From an uncultured Gammaproteobacteria bacterium (lineage in GTDB: Bacteria > Pseudomonadota > Gammaproteobacteria > CAIUAS01), in the NCBI GenBank assembly GCA_903897205.1, contig CAIUAS010000339.1, positions 1 through 23,536 on the forward strand: a stretch of 23,536 bases of DNA, in the 5' to 3' direction. Positions within the stretch are counted from its first letter, which is position 1. Each line of letters opens with the position of its first letter. A program made the position numbers and the translations under genes. The notes below the pieces were generated by a model. It did not search any database. It was given only the letters and a program-made list of their open reading frames with translations, and was not told the DNA's origin. Below, piece by piece: positions 1-7,885 of this stretch.

Positions 1-1944
1 ATAAAAGACATAGCGCATAGTACGAGTCAAATTTTAAGTATTTCACAATATTCTATTAATGATTACGCAGCCGTTTATCCAAATATAGCGGCTAAATGTC
101 AGGTTGTTTATCCTGGTGTTGAGCAAGCACAATTCAATCCAAGGCTAGTTAAATTTCCATATGCTGGGAAACCTTATGTTTTATTTGTTGGCGGATTTGA
201 TCCCCGTAAAAACATGGAAGGTGCATTAGAGGCATTTGCAAAATTTACTAAAAAAGATGTTGAGGATGATTTACAGTTATACGTGGTTTGCGCATATAAT
301 GAGAAAGATGCCGCTGAATTTTATGCTAAGGCTGAGAAATTCAATATAAGACAGCGTGTTAATTTGTTTGGCCAGATTTCTGATAGTTCTCTGGAAGAAT
401 TATATGCGAATGCGGCTTTGTTCTTTTTTCCTTCCCTTTATGAAGGCTTTGGCCTACCTCTTTTAGAAGCATTTTCAACAGGTAATGTCTGTGTGTCATC
501 TTCTACTTCTTCCATGCCAGAAATCGGTGGCGAATTAGCTTTTTATTGCGATCCTTACGATATTAATAATATGGCTGATAGCTTATATAGCGCTTATAAA
601 TTAAAAAATAAAGAAGCAAAATCTTTAATTGAAGCAGGGATTGCGCGTGCTAAAAACTTTAGCTGGGAAAGAATGGCTTTGTCGTACCATAAAGCCTTTA
701 GTGAAAGTATAATGGATAATGAATTGACTTATCATAAATATGAAATTGCTATTGTCACCCCATGGGCGCCTGAAAAAACGGGCATTGCTGATTACATTTA
801 TTCCGTAACAAAATATTTACAGAATTATGCGAATATTACTTTGTATATTCATTATCCCGATAAGGCAATCATAAACGATTTGAATGTTAAGTTAAAAGAT
901 ATTAATGCTTTACCATGTCATCATCGTGATTACGATGCGGTTATCTATCAGTTAGGTAATAATATAGAATTTCATAAAAAGATATATGAATTAGCTTGGG
1001 ATTACCCGGGTATTATAGTATTACATGATTTTAATATACATAATTTTTTAAAGGGTAGTTTTGCTGATGAAAAAAATAAGCCTTATTATCGCGAAGCTTT
1101 AAAAGCATCAGCAGATAAAATAGGAGTTGATATTAATGATGATACTGATTTGCGATCGCTTGAAATTGATATTGAGAAATATCCTCTTCCTGAAGCAATT
1201 GTAAAGCGTTCCAAAGCGACTATTGTCAATAACTGTTGGGTCAAAGCACGATTGAACGATTATTCTTATGTTTATTTAATGCCCCATGGCGCTGAGATAG
1301 ATACTAGTGATTTGCCATTTGATGTAAAACAGTTACTTATTAATAAGCATAATATTAAAGATGAATATATTATTGGAATTTTTGGTTTTGCTAATCGTAA
1401 CAAACGTATTGATGTGGTGCTTAATGCTGTTGCTAAATTATATCATCAAGGGTATCCCGTTAAATTATTAATAGTAGGAGAAATAGACACAGGAACTTAT
1501 GATGTAAGTGATATTTGTTCCACCTTATCTTTGCCTCAGGATATTATCATTATAACTGGCTTTGTCAGTGATGCTGAGTTTTTAGATTATTTGAAGTTCT
1601 GCGATATCTATGTTGGATTAAGAGGGCCAAGCATGGGTGAATCTTCCGGGCCCTTGTATAAAGCATTAGGAGTAGGTAAACCCTGTATTATAAGCAACTA
1701 TTGCCAATTCAAAGAAGTGCCAGATGATATTTGTTTTAAAGTCGATCATGGCAAAGCAGAAGTTGCACAGCTTACTGCATTTATTAGCATGTTAATGCGA
1801 ATGCCAACTTTACGCAGACAGCTAAGGGAAAATGCACTTAGGTATATTGAAAATTATTATACCTATGATTTGGTTGCTAAATCTTATTATCAAATAATTA
1901 ATAAATTAGTGAAAATAAATGATCTAAGTGAGTATGCTGTGTAA
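1..1944 (+). CDS. Two-domain GT4-type glycosyltransferase, 5'-truncated by window edge
   Basis: The frame is open from base 1, so the gene starts upstream; 647 residues are visible. The first unit is the C-terminal half of a GT-B, family-4-like glycosyltransferase. It has a VYPGVE segment, a sugar-nucleotide-binding FVGGFDPRKN strand (about residues 61-70), and YEGFGLPLLEAF with the E-x7-E pair at about residues 148 and 156. A second GT4-like unit begins near residue 246 (IAIVTPWAPEKTGIADY) and includes FGFANRNKR and GESSGPLYKALGVGKP, a variant without the second Glu. Such tandem transferases build repeat units of O-antigen or other surface polysaccharide in the cytoplasm from nucleotide sugars. 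The neighbouring manC and ABC exporter genes, on the opposite strand, suggest a mannose-containing polymer, but donor and linkage cannot be read from sequence. Family assignment is firm; the role is inferred from context. Confidence 0.85.
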   Translation: MKDIAHSTSQILSISQYSINDYAAVYPNIAAKCQVVYPGVEQAQFNPRLVKFPYAGKPYVLFVGGFDPRKNMEGALEAFAKFTKKDVEDDLQLYVVCAYNEKDAAEFYAKAEKFNIRQRVNLFGQISDSSLEELYANAALFFFPSLYEGFGLPLLEAFSTGNVCVSSSTSSMPEIGGELAFYCDPYDINNMADSLYSAYKLKNKEAKSLIEAGIARAKNFSWERMALSYHKAFSESIMDNELTYHKYEIAIVTPWAPEKTGIADYIYSVTKYLQNYANITLYIHYPDKAIINDLNVKLKDINALPCHHRDYDAVIYQLGNNIEFHKKIYELAWDYPGIIVLHDFNIHNFLKGSFADEKNKPYYREALKASADKIGVDINDDTDLRSLEIDIEKYPLPEAIVKRSKATIVNNCWVKARLNDYSYVYLMPHGAEIDTSDLPFDVKQLLINKHNIKDEYIIGIFGFANRNKRIDVVLNAVAKLYHQGYPVKLLIVGEIDTGTYDVSDICSTLSLPQDIIIITGFVSDAEFLDYLKFCDIYVGLRGPSMGESSGPLYKALGVGKPCIISNYCQFKEVPDDICFKVDHGKAEVAQLTAFISMLMRMPTLRRQLRENALRYIENYYTYDLVAKSYYQIINKLVKINDLSEYAV

Positions 1945-1999
1945 CCATAAGGATATATGCTTTTAAAACGGCATTATAATGCTTAAGCGAATACTTGTT

Positions 2000-2737
2000 T
2001 TAGTAATGTGCAAAAACTTTTTCTATTGTGCCAAAATATTTCACCTTGCCAGCCTCCAACAAGATAGCTTTATTACAAATTCTTTTTATAACATCATTAG
2101 AATGCGAAGCTAGTACCACGACACTGGATTGCTCAATGAGTTCATTAAATCTTTTTTCCGCTTTAACCATGAAAGCCGCATCACCGGTGCCAACTACTTC
2201 ATCCAATAATAAAATTTCAGGGCTAATGCTCGTGGCAACGCCAAAGGCTAACCGAAGTTGCATACCTGAAGAATAAGTGCGCACCGGCATAGAAAGGTAA
2301 TCGCCTAATTCAGTAAAAGCAGCGATTTCAGCCGTTTTTTGCATAATTTCATCGCGGGTTAATCCTAATAATAAACCGCGTAAAATAATGTTTTCATAGC
2401 CGCTGGATTCTTGATTTATGCCAAGCATCACATCTAATAAAGGCGAAACTTTACCGTCAAAATGAATACGGCCAGCTGTAGGCTCATAAATTTGTGCTAA
2501 TACTCGTAACAGCGTACTTTTACCAGCGCCATTATGGCCGATTAGCCCTACGCGATCGCCATGTTCCAAATGAAAAGAAACATTATCAAGTGCTTTTACG
2601 ACCACACATTTATGTGATTCATCATTATTTAAAGCACCACCGGTTGTTAAGCGGATAAACTGCTTTTTCAATGAGCGCGAATTAACATTGTAAATAGGAA
2701 AATCTACCGTAACTGAATCTAATGTAACAGATGCCAT
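2000..2737 (-). CDS. wzt: ABC transporter ATP-binding protein for polysaccharide export (Wzt-like)
   Basis: This is the 245-residue ATPase subunit of an ABC-2 polysaccharide exporter, which drives translocation of undecaprenyl-linked glycan across the inner membrane. Visible motifs are Walker A GHNGAGKS (residues 67-74), signature YSSGMQLRL (155-163), Walker B ILLLDE (175-180) and the switch His in ASHS (H212). The spacing and the ..LDVMLGINQESSG.. Q-loop region are typical of the Wzt/KpsT/TagH group. It ends directly after the nucleotide-binding domain, so it lacks the C-terminal carbohydrate-binding domain found in longer Wzt proteins. The start is supported by AAGG seven bases upstream. 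It lies 12 bases downstream of the permease gene on the minus strand, presumably in one transcript with manC and wzm. Confidence 0.9.
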   Translation of the reverse strand: MASVTLDSVTVDFPIYNVNSRSLKKQFIRLTTGGALNNDESHKCVVVKALDNVSFHLEHGDRVGLIGHNGAGKSTLLRVLAQIYEPTAGRIHFDGKVSPLLDVMLGINQESSGYENIILRGLLLGLTRDEIMQKTAEIAAFTELGDYLSMPVRTYSSGMQLRLAFGVATSISPEILLLDEVVGTGDAAFMVKAEKRFNELIEQSSVVVLASHSNDVIKRICNKAILLEAGKVKYFGTIEKVFAHY

Positions 2738-2749
2738 AATAAAACCTTG

Positions 2750-3559
2750 TTATATCCAATAGGTGATGCGTGCACGATAGCGTGCGAAAATAAAGAAGCT
2801 TCCTGCTATCCCAACTAATGTAATTGCTAAGGTAACAGCAAACGCATAGGCAGAAGGAGGCGTGCCTAATAACGGGTTTCTTAGCAATTCAAGAAATTGT
2901 GCAAAAGGATTCAGCTTAACTAAATATTGATATTTCTCCGGCAAAATAGCGGGTGACCACATAACGGGTGTGAGAAAAAATACAACTTGAATTAAACTAT
3001 TTATTAATTGGGTAATATCACGAAAACGAGTGCCTAGGATAGCTAGGATAGTTCCAAATGTAATTGCATTTATCCAAATAACCAATAAACCCACTAAAAA
3101 TAATAGTGTAAATAGATTAACGGAAACATGAAAGAAAATAATGATAGGTATAATAACAAAGATATTATGAAAAAAAATAATAAAATTTCGTGCAGTTGCT
3201 CTAAGAATAAAAGTTATATAGGGCAATTTTATTTGTTTTAAGAAATGCTCGTTTTCAATAAAGATGCCTGAACCATCGGTTAATAAGCTAGATATTAAAC
3301 TCCAGCCAAGCATGCTTGCAGCAAGATAAGGATAGTAATGTGCTAGCTCCATCTTAAATAGATGGCCATAGAGTAACCCCATGGTATAAATGGTTATTGC
3401 CATGCTGAGGGTAATCCAAAAAGGGCCTAACGTAGAGCGCCTATAGCGCATGCGGATATCTTGCCAGCTTAGTAGTATCCAAATGTTCCACTTGCTAAAG
3501 CCATCTTTAATATCTGTAAATGCTAATGCGGTGCGTGTTTTTGTAGGGATATTATTCAT
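2750..3559 (-). CDS. wzm: ABC-2 type polysaccharide export permease (Wzm-like)
   Basis: This 269-residue integral membrane protein is the permease partner of the ATPase encoded just downstream. The N-terminal cytoplasmic part ends in the characteristic stretch DIRMRYRRSTLGPFWITLSM (about residues 34-53), shared by Wzm/KpsM/TagG permeases. About six hydrophobic segments follow, and a short positively charged tail (RYRARITYWI) closes the protein. Length and architecture are normal for the ABC2_membrane family. It would form the channel for lipid-linked O-antigen or similar glycan. No strong ribosome binding site precedes the ATG (the best candidate is a weak AAG), so translation may depend on read-through from manC, whose stop lies 54 bases upstream on the same strand. 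Confidence 0.9.
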   Translation of the reverse strand: MNNIPTKTRTALAFTDIKDGFSKWNIWILLSWQDIRMRYRRSTLGPFWITLSMAITIYTMGLLYGHLFKMELAHYYPYLAASMLGWSLISSLLTDGSGIFIENEHFLKQIKLPYITFILRATARNFIIFFHNIFVIIPIIIFFHVSVNLFTLLFLVGLLVIWINAITFGTILAILGTRFRDITQLINSLIQVVFFLTPVMWSPAILPEKYQYLVKLNPFAQFLELLRNPLLGTPPSAYAFAVTLAITLVGIAGSFFIFARYRARITYWI

Positions 3560-3613
3560 AATTACGAGAACTTACCATATTTAAATTATGTATACGTTGC
3601 GGTTGCTCAAGGT

Positions 3614-5053
3614 CTAAGCTCGACCATATTTATCTTCAAAACGCACAATATCATCTTCACCTAGATATTCACCCGTTTGTACTTCAATTAAAACTAATTC
3701 TATAACACCAGGATTTTCCAGGCGATGGCGATGACCGGCGGGTATAAAGGTAGATTCATTCGTATTAAGAAGAATCTCTTTATCACCATTGACCACTTTG
3801 GCGGAACCGCTCACAACGACCCAGTGCTCACTTCTGTGGTGATGCATTTGTAATGATAAGGACGCCTGTGGCTTAACGATAATCCGTTTCATTTTGAATT
3901 TTTCGCCTTCTTCTAATACCGTGTAACTGCCCCAAGGACGTTGTACGGTGCGATGAACTTTATAACTTTCATGCGCCATGCTTTTTAAGCGCTGAACTAC
4001 ATGTTTTACATCCTGCGAACGATTGCGATCGGCGACTAGTAATGCATCGGGGGTGTCAATAATAATTAAGTTGCTAACACCCACTGCTGCAATGATACGA
4101 TCTTCGCCTTGGATAAAGGTATTGCTTACATCAACTAAAATGGCTTCTCCAATAACAGAGTTTCCATGTTGATCGGATTCGACTAATCGACCAACTGCAT
4201 CCCATGAGCCGATATCATCCCAATCAAATTTACTCGCGATTACGGCGATATCTTTCGATTTTTCCATTAAAGCGTAATCAATAGAGATGTCTTCTAATGC
4301 GTCAAAACTTTCTTTGTTAAGTTCAATAACAGAATTACAGCTATTTGTTTTGGCGGTAGAAATTTCCCAGCATTTTAAAGCATGCTGATAGAGCTCAGGA
4401 GCGTGTTCTTTTAATTGTTCTAGTAATGTACTTGCTTTAAAACAAAACATGCCAGAATTCCATAAATAACGGCCCGTGCTGATGTATTGCTGTGCAGTTT
4501 CAGCATTCGGTTTTTCAGCAAAGCGAATTACTTCATAACCATTCTTGTCATTAATGGCTTTGCCACATTCAATGTAACCGTAACCTGTTTCAGGGGAGGT
4601 TGGAGTAATGCCAAAAGTGACTAGTTTGCCTGCTTTGGCAAGTTCAACCGCATCGCTATATGCCTTATTAAAGGTAGAATAATCTTGGATCAGATGATCG
4701 GCAGCTAATACAAGCAAAATAGCCTCATCGCTATAAGCAATCGTTGCCTTTAAGGCGGCGAAAGCAATGGCTGGCGCGGTGTTGCGGGCAAAAGGTTCTA
4801 ATAAAAACGAAGTGGTGATGGCTTTATTAGTTAGTTTGGTTTGTTCATATTCATCTTTGCTTTTAAAATAATATTCACGATTAGTAATCGTCATGATTTC
4901 AGCGACATCGGCTAATTGTGCTGCGCGCAAGAATGTTTTTTGTAGTAGTGTTTGTCCATCCGCTAATTTCATGAAAGGCTTAGGATGCGCCTCTCGTGAA
5001 ATGGGCCATAACCTTGAGCCTGCACCACCTGAAAGTATGACAGGTATCACCAT
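3614..5053 (-). CDS. manC: Mannose-1-phosphate guanylyltransferase / mannose-6-phosphate isomerase
   Basis: This bifunctional cytoplasmic enzyme makes GDP-mannose (GTP + mannose-1-phosphate) and may interconvert fructose-6-P and mannose-6-P. The 479-residue form starts MVIPVILSGGAGSRLWPISR, which carries the nucleotidyltransferase loop; PKPF and FAEKP follow. The C-terminal cupin phosphomannose-isomerase domain shows the metal-site segment QMHHHRSEHWVVV and the downstream PAGHRHR. I chose the ATG at 5053 because the family begins at this MVIPVILSGG, a GGAG lies ten bases upstream, and the 27 extra in-frame codons up to 5134 have no family resemblance and overlap the likely promoter. The gene leads the minus-strand set manC-wzm-wzt and is divergent from wecA. 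GDP-mannose would feed the adjacent glycosyltransferases. Close relatives are called manC, algA, xanB or wbpW; which subgroup is not resolved. Confidence 0.92.
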   Translation of the reverse strand: MVIPVILSGGAGSRLWPISREAHPKPFMKLADGQTLLQKTFLRAAQLADVAEIMTITNREYYFKSKDEYEQTKLTNKAITTSFLLEPFARNTAPAIAFAALKATIAYSDEAILLVLAADHLIQDYSTFNKAYSDAVELAKAGKLVTFGITPTSPETGYGYIECGKAINDKNGYEVIRFAEKPNAETAQQYISTGRYLWNSGMFCFKASTLLEQLKEHAPELYQHALKCWEISTAKTNSCNSVIELNKESFDALEDISIDYALMEKSKDIAVIASKFDWDDIGSWDAVGRLVESDQHGNSVIGEAILVDVSNTFIQGEDRIIAAVGVSNLIIIDTPDALLVADRNRSQDVKHVVQRLKSMAHESYKVHRTVQRPWGSYTVLEEGEKFKMKRIIVKPQASLSLQMHHHRSEHWVVVSGSAKVVNGDKEILLNTNESTFIPAGHRHRLENPGVIELVLIEVQTGEYLGEDDIVRFEDKYGRA

Positions 5054-5118
5054 AACAAATAAACTCCAACGACTAAATGTGTTTTTGATAAAAAGAGGGG
5101 GAAATAAAGTATGGTCGA

Positions 5119-5147
5119 ATTGTACCCAGGTCACCTACCGAAAACAA
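5119..5147 (-). promoter_or_regulatory. Candidate sigma-70 promoter for manC-wzm-wzt
   Basis: On the minus strand there is a -35-like TTGTTT (5142-5147), a 17-base spacer and a -10-like TACAAT (5119-5124). Spacing is ideal and each box matches consensus at four to five positions. Transcription would start near 5112, giving a leader of about 60 bases before the manC ATG at 5053. This was judged by eye only. Confidence 0.5.
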
Positions 5148-5233
5148 GCGAGATGTAGGGTTTACAGAGACGAGGCAATTATCATAGTTATTAAGGTTAG
5201 ATTCTTTTCTTTCTCCTCCTGCTAAATTAAGTA

Positions 5234-5239
5234 TATAAT
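5234..5239 (+). promoter_or_regulatory. Candidate -10 box upstream of wecA
   Basis: A perfect TATAAT lies 39 bases upstream of the wecA start codon on the + strand. No convincing -35 box sits 16-18 bases upstream (the sequence there is a pyrimidine run, TTCTCC), so the promoter may be weak or activator-dependent. It shares the 225-base divergent intergenic region with the manC promoter. Confidence 0.35.
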
Positions 5240-5278
5240 TCACTCCGCGTTGACCCCATCTCCCCAAGAAGGAAAGGC

Positions 5279-6307
5279 ATGCCAAACACCATCTCACTTG
5301 CAACCGCATTTATTGCTACATTTGCCTGTCTGTGGCTTTTACAACCATTAGCTATACGCATTGGCTTGGTAGATGCGCCACGTGGTCGCAAACAACATCA
5401 AGGACATATTCCGCTGATTGGTGGAATTGCTATGTTTTTAGGGTTTCTATTTTCCTTGTTAACACTTTCGATCTCATTGCTTCCATACCGTAGCTTCATT
5501 GCTGCTTGCGCTTTGTTGGTGTTTGTCGGTGTATTAGACGATTTCCATGAACTTTCAGCCCGCGCGCGTTTGGTGGCGCAAGCAGCCGCTGGTTTAATCA
5601 TGGTGTTGTGGGGGCAGATTTCCTTGCATAGCTTTGGCAATCTTTTATTTATCGGCAATCTTCATTTGGGCATGCTGAGTTTACCCGTAACACTTATCGC
5701 CGTGATTGGGGTTATTAACGCAGTTAATATGACCGATGGCGTTGATGGTTTGGCGGGTGGCGTGACATTGATCGAATTGGCCACTTTATTATTTCTTGCC
5801 ATACAAGGCAATGTGTTTAACGATGCGGTTATTTTACTATTAATCATGGCGAGTTTGTTGGCATTTCTATGGTTTAACTTCCGTTTTCCCTGGCGTAAAC
5901 AAGCCTTAGTGTTTATGGGCGATGCGGGCAGCATGTTTTTAGGGCTTGCGTTAGTTTGGTTTTCAGTAGATTTATCACAAGGGCATCATTATTTAGCGGC
6001 GCCAGCGGTTATGTTATGGATTTTAGCGATTCCCTTATTTGATACCACAGGTGTTATTATTAGACGCTTACAGAAGCGTCAGCCTGTATTTTCCCCTGAT
6101 CGGGAACATCTGCATTATTTATTAAAGGACGCTGGCTTTACAACGTTGCAAGTGACTCTTATTCTGTATATCACCGCATTAATCTTGGCGGGGATAGGAG
6201 TTTTGTTAAACAAATTGCATATCGCTGAAGGTATCATATTTGTTAGTTTTTTATTTATGTTTGGTATTTATTTATTAGTTTTACGTTATTTAAGAAATAT
6301 ACTTTAA
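5279..6307 (+). CDS. wecA: WecA-like undecaprenyl-phosphate sugar-1-phosphate transferase
   Basis: This polytopic inner-membrane enzyme (342 residues, about ten hydrophobic segments) belongs to the MraY/WecA family. It transfers a HexNAc-1-phosphate from UDP-sugar to undecaprenyl phosphate, the first step of O-antigen or related glycan assembly. Key motifs in order are GLVDAPRGRKQH (29-40), the Mg-binding pair LDDFHE (D87, D88), NAVNMTDGVDGLAGG (147-161), FMGDAGS with D215, and the cytoplasmic DREHLHYLL (HLH at 277-279) that is typical of the WecA branch. GAAGGA upstream of the ATG supports the start. The neighbouring export and GDP-mannose genes fit a surface-polysaccharide role. Sugar specificity (GlcNAc or another HexNAc) cannot be decided, so the symbol marks the subfamily and not a proven substrate. 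Confidence 0.88.
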   Translation: MPNTISLATAFIATFACLWLLQPLAIRIGLVDAPRGRKQHQGHIPLIGGIAMFLGFLFSLLTLSISLLPYRSFIAACALLVFVGVLDDFHELSARARLVAQAAAGLIMVLWGQISLHSFGNLLFIGNLHLGMLSLPVTLIAVIGVINAVNMTDGVDGLAGGVTLIELATLLFLAIQGNVFNDAVILLLIMASLLAFLWFNFRFPWRKQALVFMGDAGSMFLGLALVWFSVDLSQGHHYLAAPAVMLWILAIPLFDTTGVIIRRLQKRQPVFSPDREHLHYLLKDAGFTTLQVTLILYITALILAGIGVLLNKLHIAEGIIFVSFLFMFGIYLLVLRYLRNIL

Positions 6308-6349
6308 AGTGTTTCATTTAAAATTGCTTTTATCAGCAAGGAGCCTGCT

Positions 6350-7243
6350 ATGAATACGTCTAACTCAGCCATTTCAGCCGAATTTCCTTTTGAGTCTAAA
6401 TTCATAAATATTAATGATTCGCGTATTCATTATATTGAACAAGGCACTGGCGATCCTATTTTATTTTTGCATGGTATGGCGACTTCTAATTACCTTTGGC
6501 GCAATATCATTCCTGGCATGTCAAATTACGGCCGCTGTATCGCGCCCGATTTAATAGGCATGGGAAAGTCTGATAAACCTGATATTGCTTATAGGATTTT
6601 CGATTATATCCGCTATATTGAGCAATTTATTCAGGCTTTAGATTTGCGTAATATAACTTTAGTATTGCATGGCTGGGGTTCCTTGATAGGTTTTGATTAC
6701 GCAAGAAGGCATGAAGGAAATATAAAAGCCTTGGCGTTTGTAGAGGCTTATATTCGGGTGCTTAGCGCTGAGATGTTAACCATGCCTGCACAGGAGTTGC
6801 TGGCGTTACTCAAGCACTCTGAGTATGGTTATAAAGCCATTATTGAAGATAATTACCTACTGCAAAAAGTACTCCCTGCAATTATTTTACGTAAACTAAA
6901 ACCCGCTGAGCTTGATTATTATAAGGCTGCTTTTCCAACTCCTGAGAGTCGTAACCTGTTATGGCAATACATTCAGGATTTACCAATTGATGGCGGTGCG
7001 CAAGATGTGTGTGAGCTATTATCAGATTGCTCTAATTGGTTGCAGAAAACGCAGTTACCAAAAATAATGCTATACGCTATACCAGGATTTGTTACGCCTA
7101 TGAGCAATGTCGATTGGGCAGCTAAGCATTTGCCTAATTTATCTATTGTTGATTTAGGTGAAGCCTATCATTGTCCGCAAGAAACTAATCCGGCAGTATT
7201 TAGTGAAGCATTATCTGAATGGTATGAGCAGCTTCCAAATTAA
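6350..7243 (+). CDS. Haloalkane-dehalogenase-like alpha/beta hydrolase lacking the nucleophile
   Basis: A 297-residue alpha/beta-hydrolase clearly related to haloalkane dehalogenases of the LinB/DhaA group. Shared features are GDPILFLHG (34-42), the SNYLWRNIIPGM stretch, APDLIGMGKSD, GFDYARRH, and the catalytic acid and base positions E132 (AFVEA) and H274 (GEAYH). The nucleophile elbow reads VLHGWGS, so residue 108 is Gly (codon GGC at 6671-6673) where the family has the catalytic Asp in HDWGS. The halide-stabilising Asn of HGNPTS is also replaced, by Met43 in HGMATS. The Trp after the nucleophile (W109) is kept. I therefore do not expect dehalogenase or epoxide-hydrolase chemistry; it may be a pseudoenzyme or use other chemistry. 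The frame is otherwise intact. AAGGAG lies six bases before the ATG. It follows wecA by 42 bases and may be co-transcribed with it. Confidence 0.85.
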   Translation: MNTSNSAISAEFPFESKFININDSRIHYIEQGTGDPILFLHGMATSNYLWRNIIPGMSNYGRCIAPDLIGMGKSDKPDIAYRIFDYIRYIEQFIQALDLRNITLVLHGWGSLIGFDYARRHEGNIKALAFVEAYIRVLSAEMLTMPAQELLALLKHSEYGYKAIIEDNYLLQKVLPAIILRKLKPAELDYYKAAFPTPESRNLLWQYIQDLPIDGGAQDVCELLSDCSNWLQKTQLPKIMLYAIPGFVTPMSNVDWAAKHLPNLSIVDLGEAYHCPQETNPAVFSEALSEWYEQLPN

Positions 7244-7346
7244 GTAAAAAAGCAGGCATATAAGTGGTATATGCTAAAATTAAGCAACAAACGGTTTAAA
7301 AATGACCAAACGAACTAAAATAGCTCCTGTTTTCATAGGATAGGGC

Positions 7347-7376
7347 TTGCAATAATTCAGGTAATCAGTGTATATA
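7347..7376 (+). promoter_or_regulatory. Candidate promoter of the small His-rich lipoprotein gene
   Basis: A -35-like TTGCAA (7347-7352), an 18-base spacer and a -10-like TATATA (7371-7376) precede the small lipoprotein gene. Initiation near 7383 would leave a leader of about 120 bases. Each box matches consensus at four of six positions, so this is a plausible but unproven call. Confidence 0.4.
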
Positions 7377-7383
7377 GTGTTTC

Positions 7384-7506
7384 GTTGCCCTGACGGCAAA
7401 GTATGTTGTTAATCTTTTATTGGGTACTAAATAGAAGGTGGATGCTAGCTTTGTTGGCAACAGAAGTAAATTTCCCATCCATTTTTTATCTAGAGGATAG
7501 ATAACA
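7384..7506 (+). promoter_or_regulatory. Long structured 5' leader of the small lipoprotein gene
   Basis: The leader can fold in two places. TTGCC/GGCAA forms a small hairpin with a five-base loop at 7385-7399. A ten-pair stem (two G-U pairs) joins 7435-7444 to 7476-7485. The 3' arm of that stem runs into TTTTTT ending at 7487, which looks terminator-like, just ahead of the AGAGGA ribosome binding site. Its loop contains the perfect inverted repeat TGTTG-G-CAACA (7452-7462), which could be an operator. The structures are seen in sequence; a regulatory role is inference. Confidence 0.3.
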
Positions 7507-7803
7507 ATGACAAAGACCGGTCTTATTTTAGCTGCAGCAGCTGCATCTTTATTTGTAGTTGGTTGCGCAACTCAAGCTGACAACAGTGCGCAAGCACAAC
7601 CAGCTCCAGTTGCTGCTCAACCAATGACACCAGGTGTTGTTCCACACTACAAAGGTGGCAACAGCTGTAAGAAAGTTGTTAAAAAACATCATCACCATCA
7701 CGTTGTTGCTAAGAAAGCTGCAGCAACTGATGCAACAAGCAGCAGCACAAGCGCAGCAGCTAGCAGTACAGCTCCTGAAGCTAGCAGCACCGCTGCTCAG
7801 TAA
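7507..7803 (+). CDS. Small Ala/Ser-rich lipoprotein-like protein with GGNSCKK and His5; candidate MNIO substrate
   Basis: This is a 98-residue protein with an N-terminal export signal ending in a lipobox (VVGC, Cys20). Alanine at position +2 would favour outer-membrane sorting. The mature part is low complexity: an Ala/Gln/Pro segment (21-43), a central VPHYKGGNSCKKVVKK with the only other cysteine (Cys54), five consecutive histidines (61-65), then an Ala/Ser/Thr tail. No enzymatic domain is present. The NSCK motif recalls the repeated NSCKG units of Cys-rich bufferin-type precursors encoded beside DUF692/MNIO enzymes, and such an enzyme gene lies downstream. A modified, metal-binding lipopeptide is therefore possible, but canonical bufferins have more cysteines. 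A strong terminator also separates it from the enzyme gene. AGAGGA eight bases before the ATG supports the start. I recognise no named family. The gene itself is very likely real; its function is uncertain. Confidence 0.75.
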   Translation: MTKTGLILAAAAASLFVVGCATQADNSAQAQPAPVAAQPMTPGVVPHYKGGNSCKKVVKKHHHHHVVAKKAAATDATSSSTSAAASSTAPEASSTAAQ

Positions 7804-7823
7804 TAGTTATAAAAAAACTATTA
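7801..7823 (+). repeat. AT-rich hairpin overlapping the small lipoprotein stop codon
   Basis: TAATAGTT (7801-7808) is perfectly complementary to AACTATTA (7816-7823) across a seven-base A-rich loop. The first arm includes the TAA stop codon. It has no T-tract, so on its own it is not a convincing terminator, but it may stabilise the 3' end together with the stronger hairpin at 7886. Confidence 0.4.
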
Positions 7824-7885
7824 CCGTAGCGGGTTGATATTGTAAAATTGCAATATTAACTTGTTGTGAAAATTGTTTAAGTTAT

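Noticed and set aside
1971..1988. Palindromes GCATTATAATGC and GCTTAAGC between the converging glycosyltransferase and wzt genes
   Set aside because: They are short and AT-rich, with no loop or T-tract of the kind expected for a bidirectional terminator; could be chance in AT-rich DNA.
5073..5309. Minus-strand frame across the manC/wecA intergenic region
   Set aside because: It overlaps the start of wecA and both promoters, and its product resembles nothing known; the region is better explained as divergent regulatory DNA.
7256..7274. Seven-pair hairpin GCATATA/TATATGC after the hydrolase gene
   Set aside because: On + it is not followed by T residues; its T-run lies on the minus-strand side, where there is no gene to terminate. 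Not called as a terminator.
7681..7700. Five-histidine run suggesting an engineered tag
   Set aside because: The run is embedded in natural low-complexity sequence with mixed CAT/CAC codons and lysines on both sides, in an ordinary chromosomal setting; no vector sequence is seen.
7634..7837. Second + frame over the small lipoprotein gene (67 codons, Leu/Gln-rich)
   Set aside because: It arises from the repetitive GCA/AGC codons of the real gene; it has no ribosome binding site and no family resemblance.
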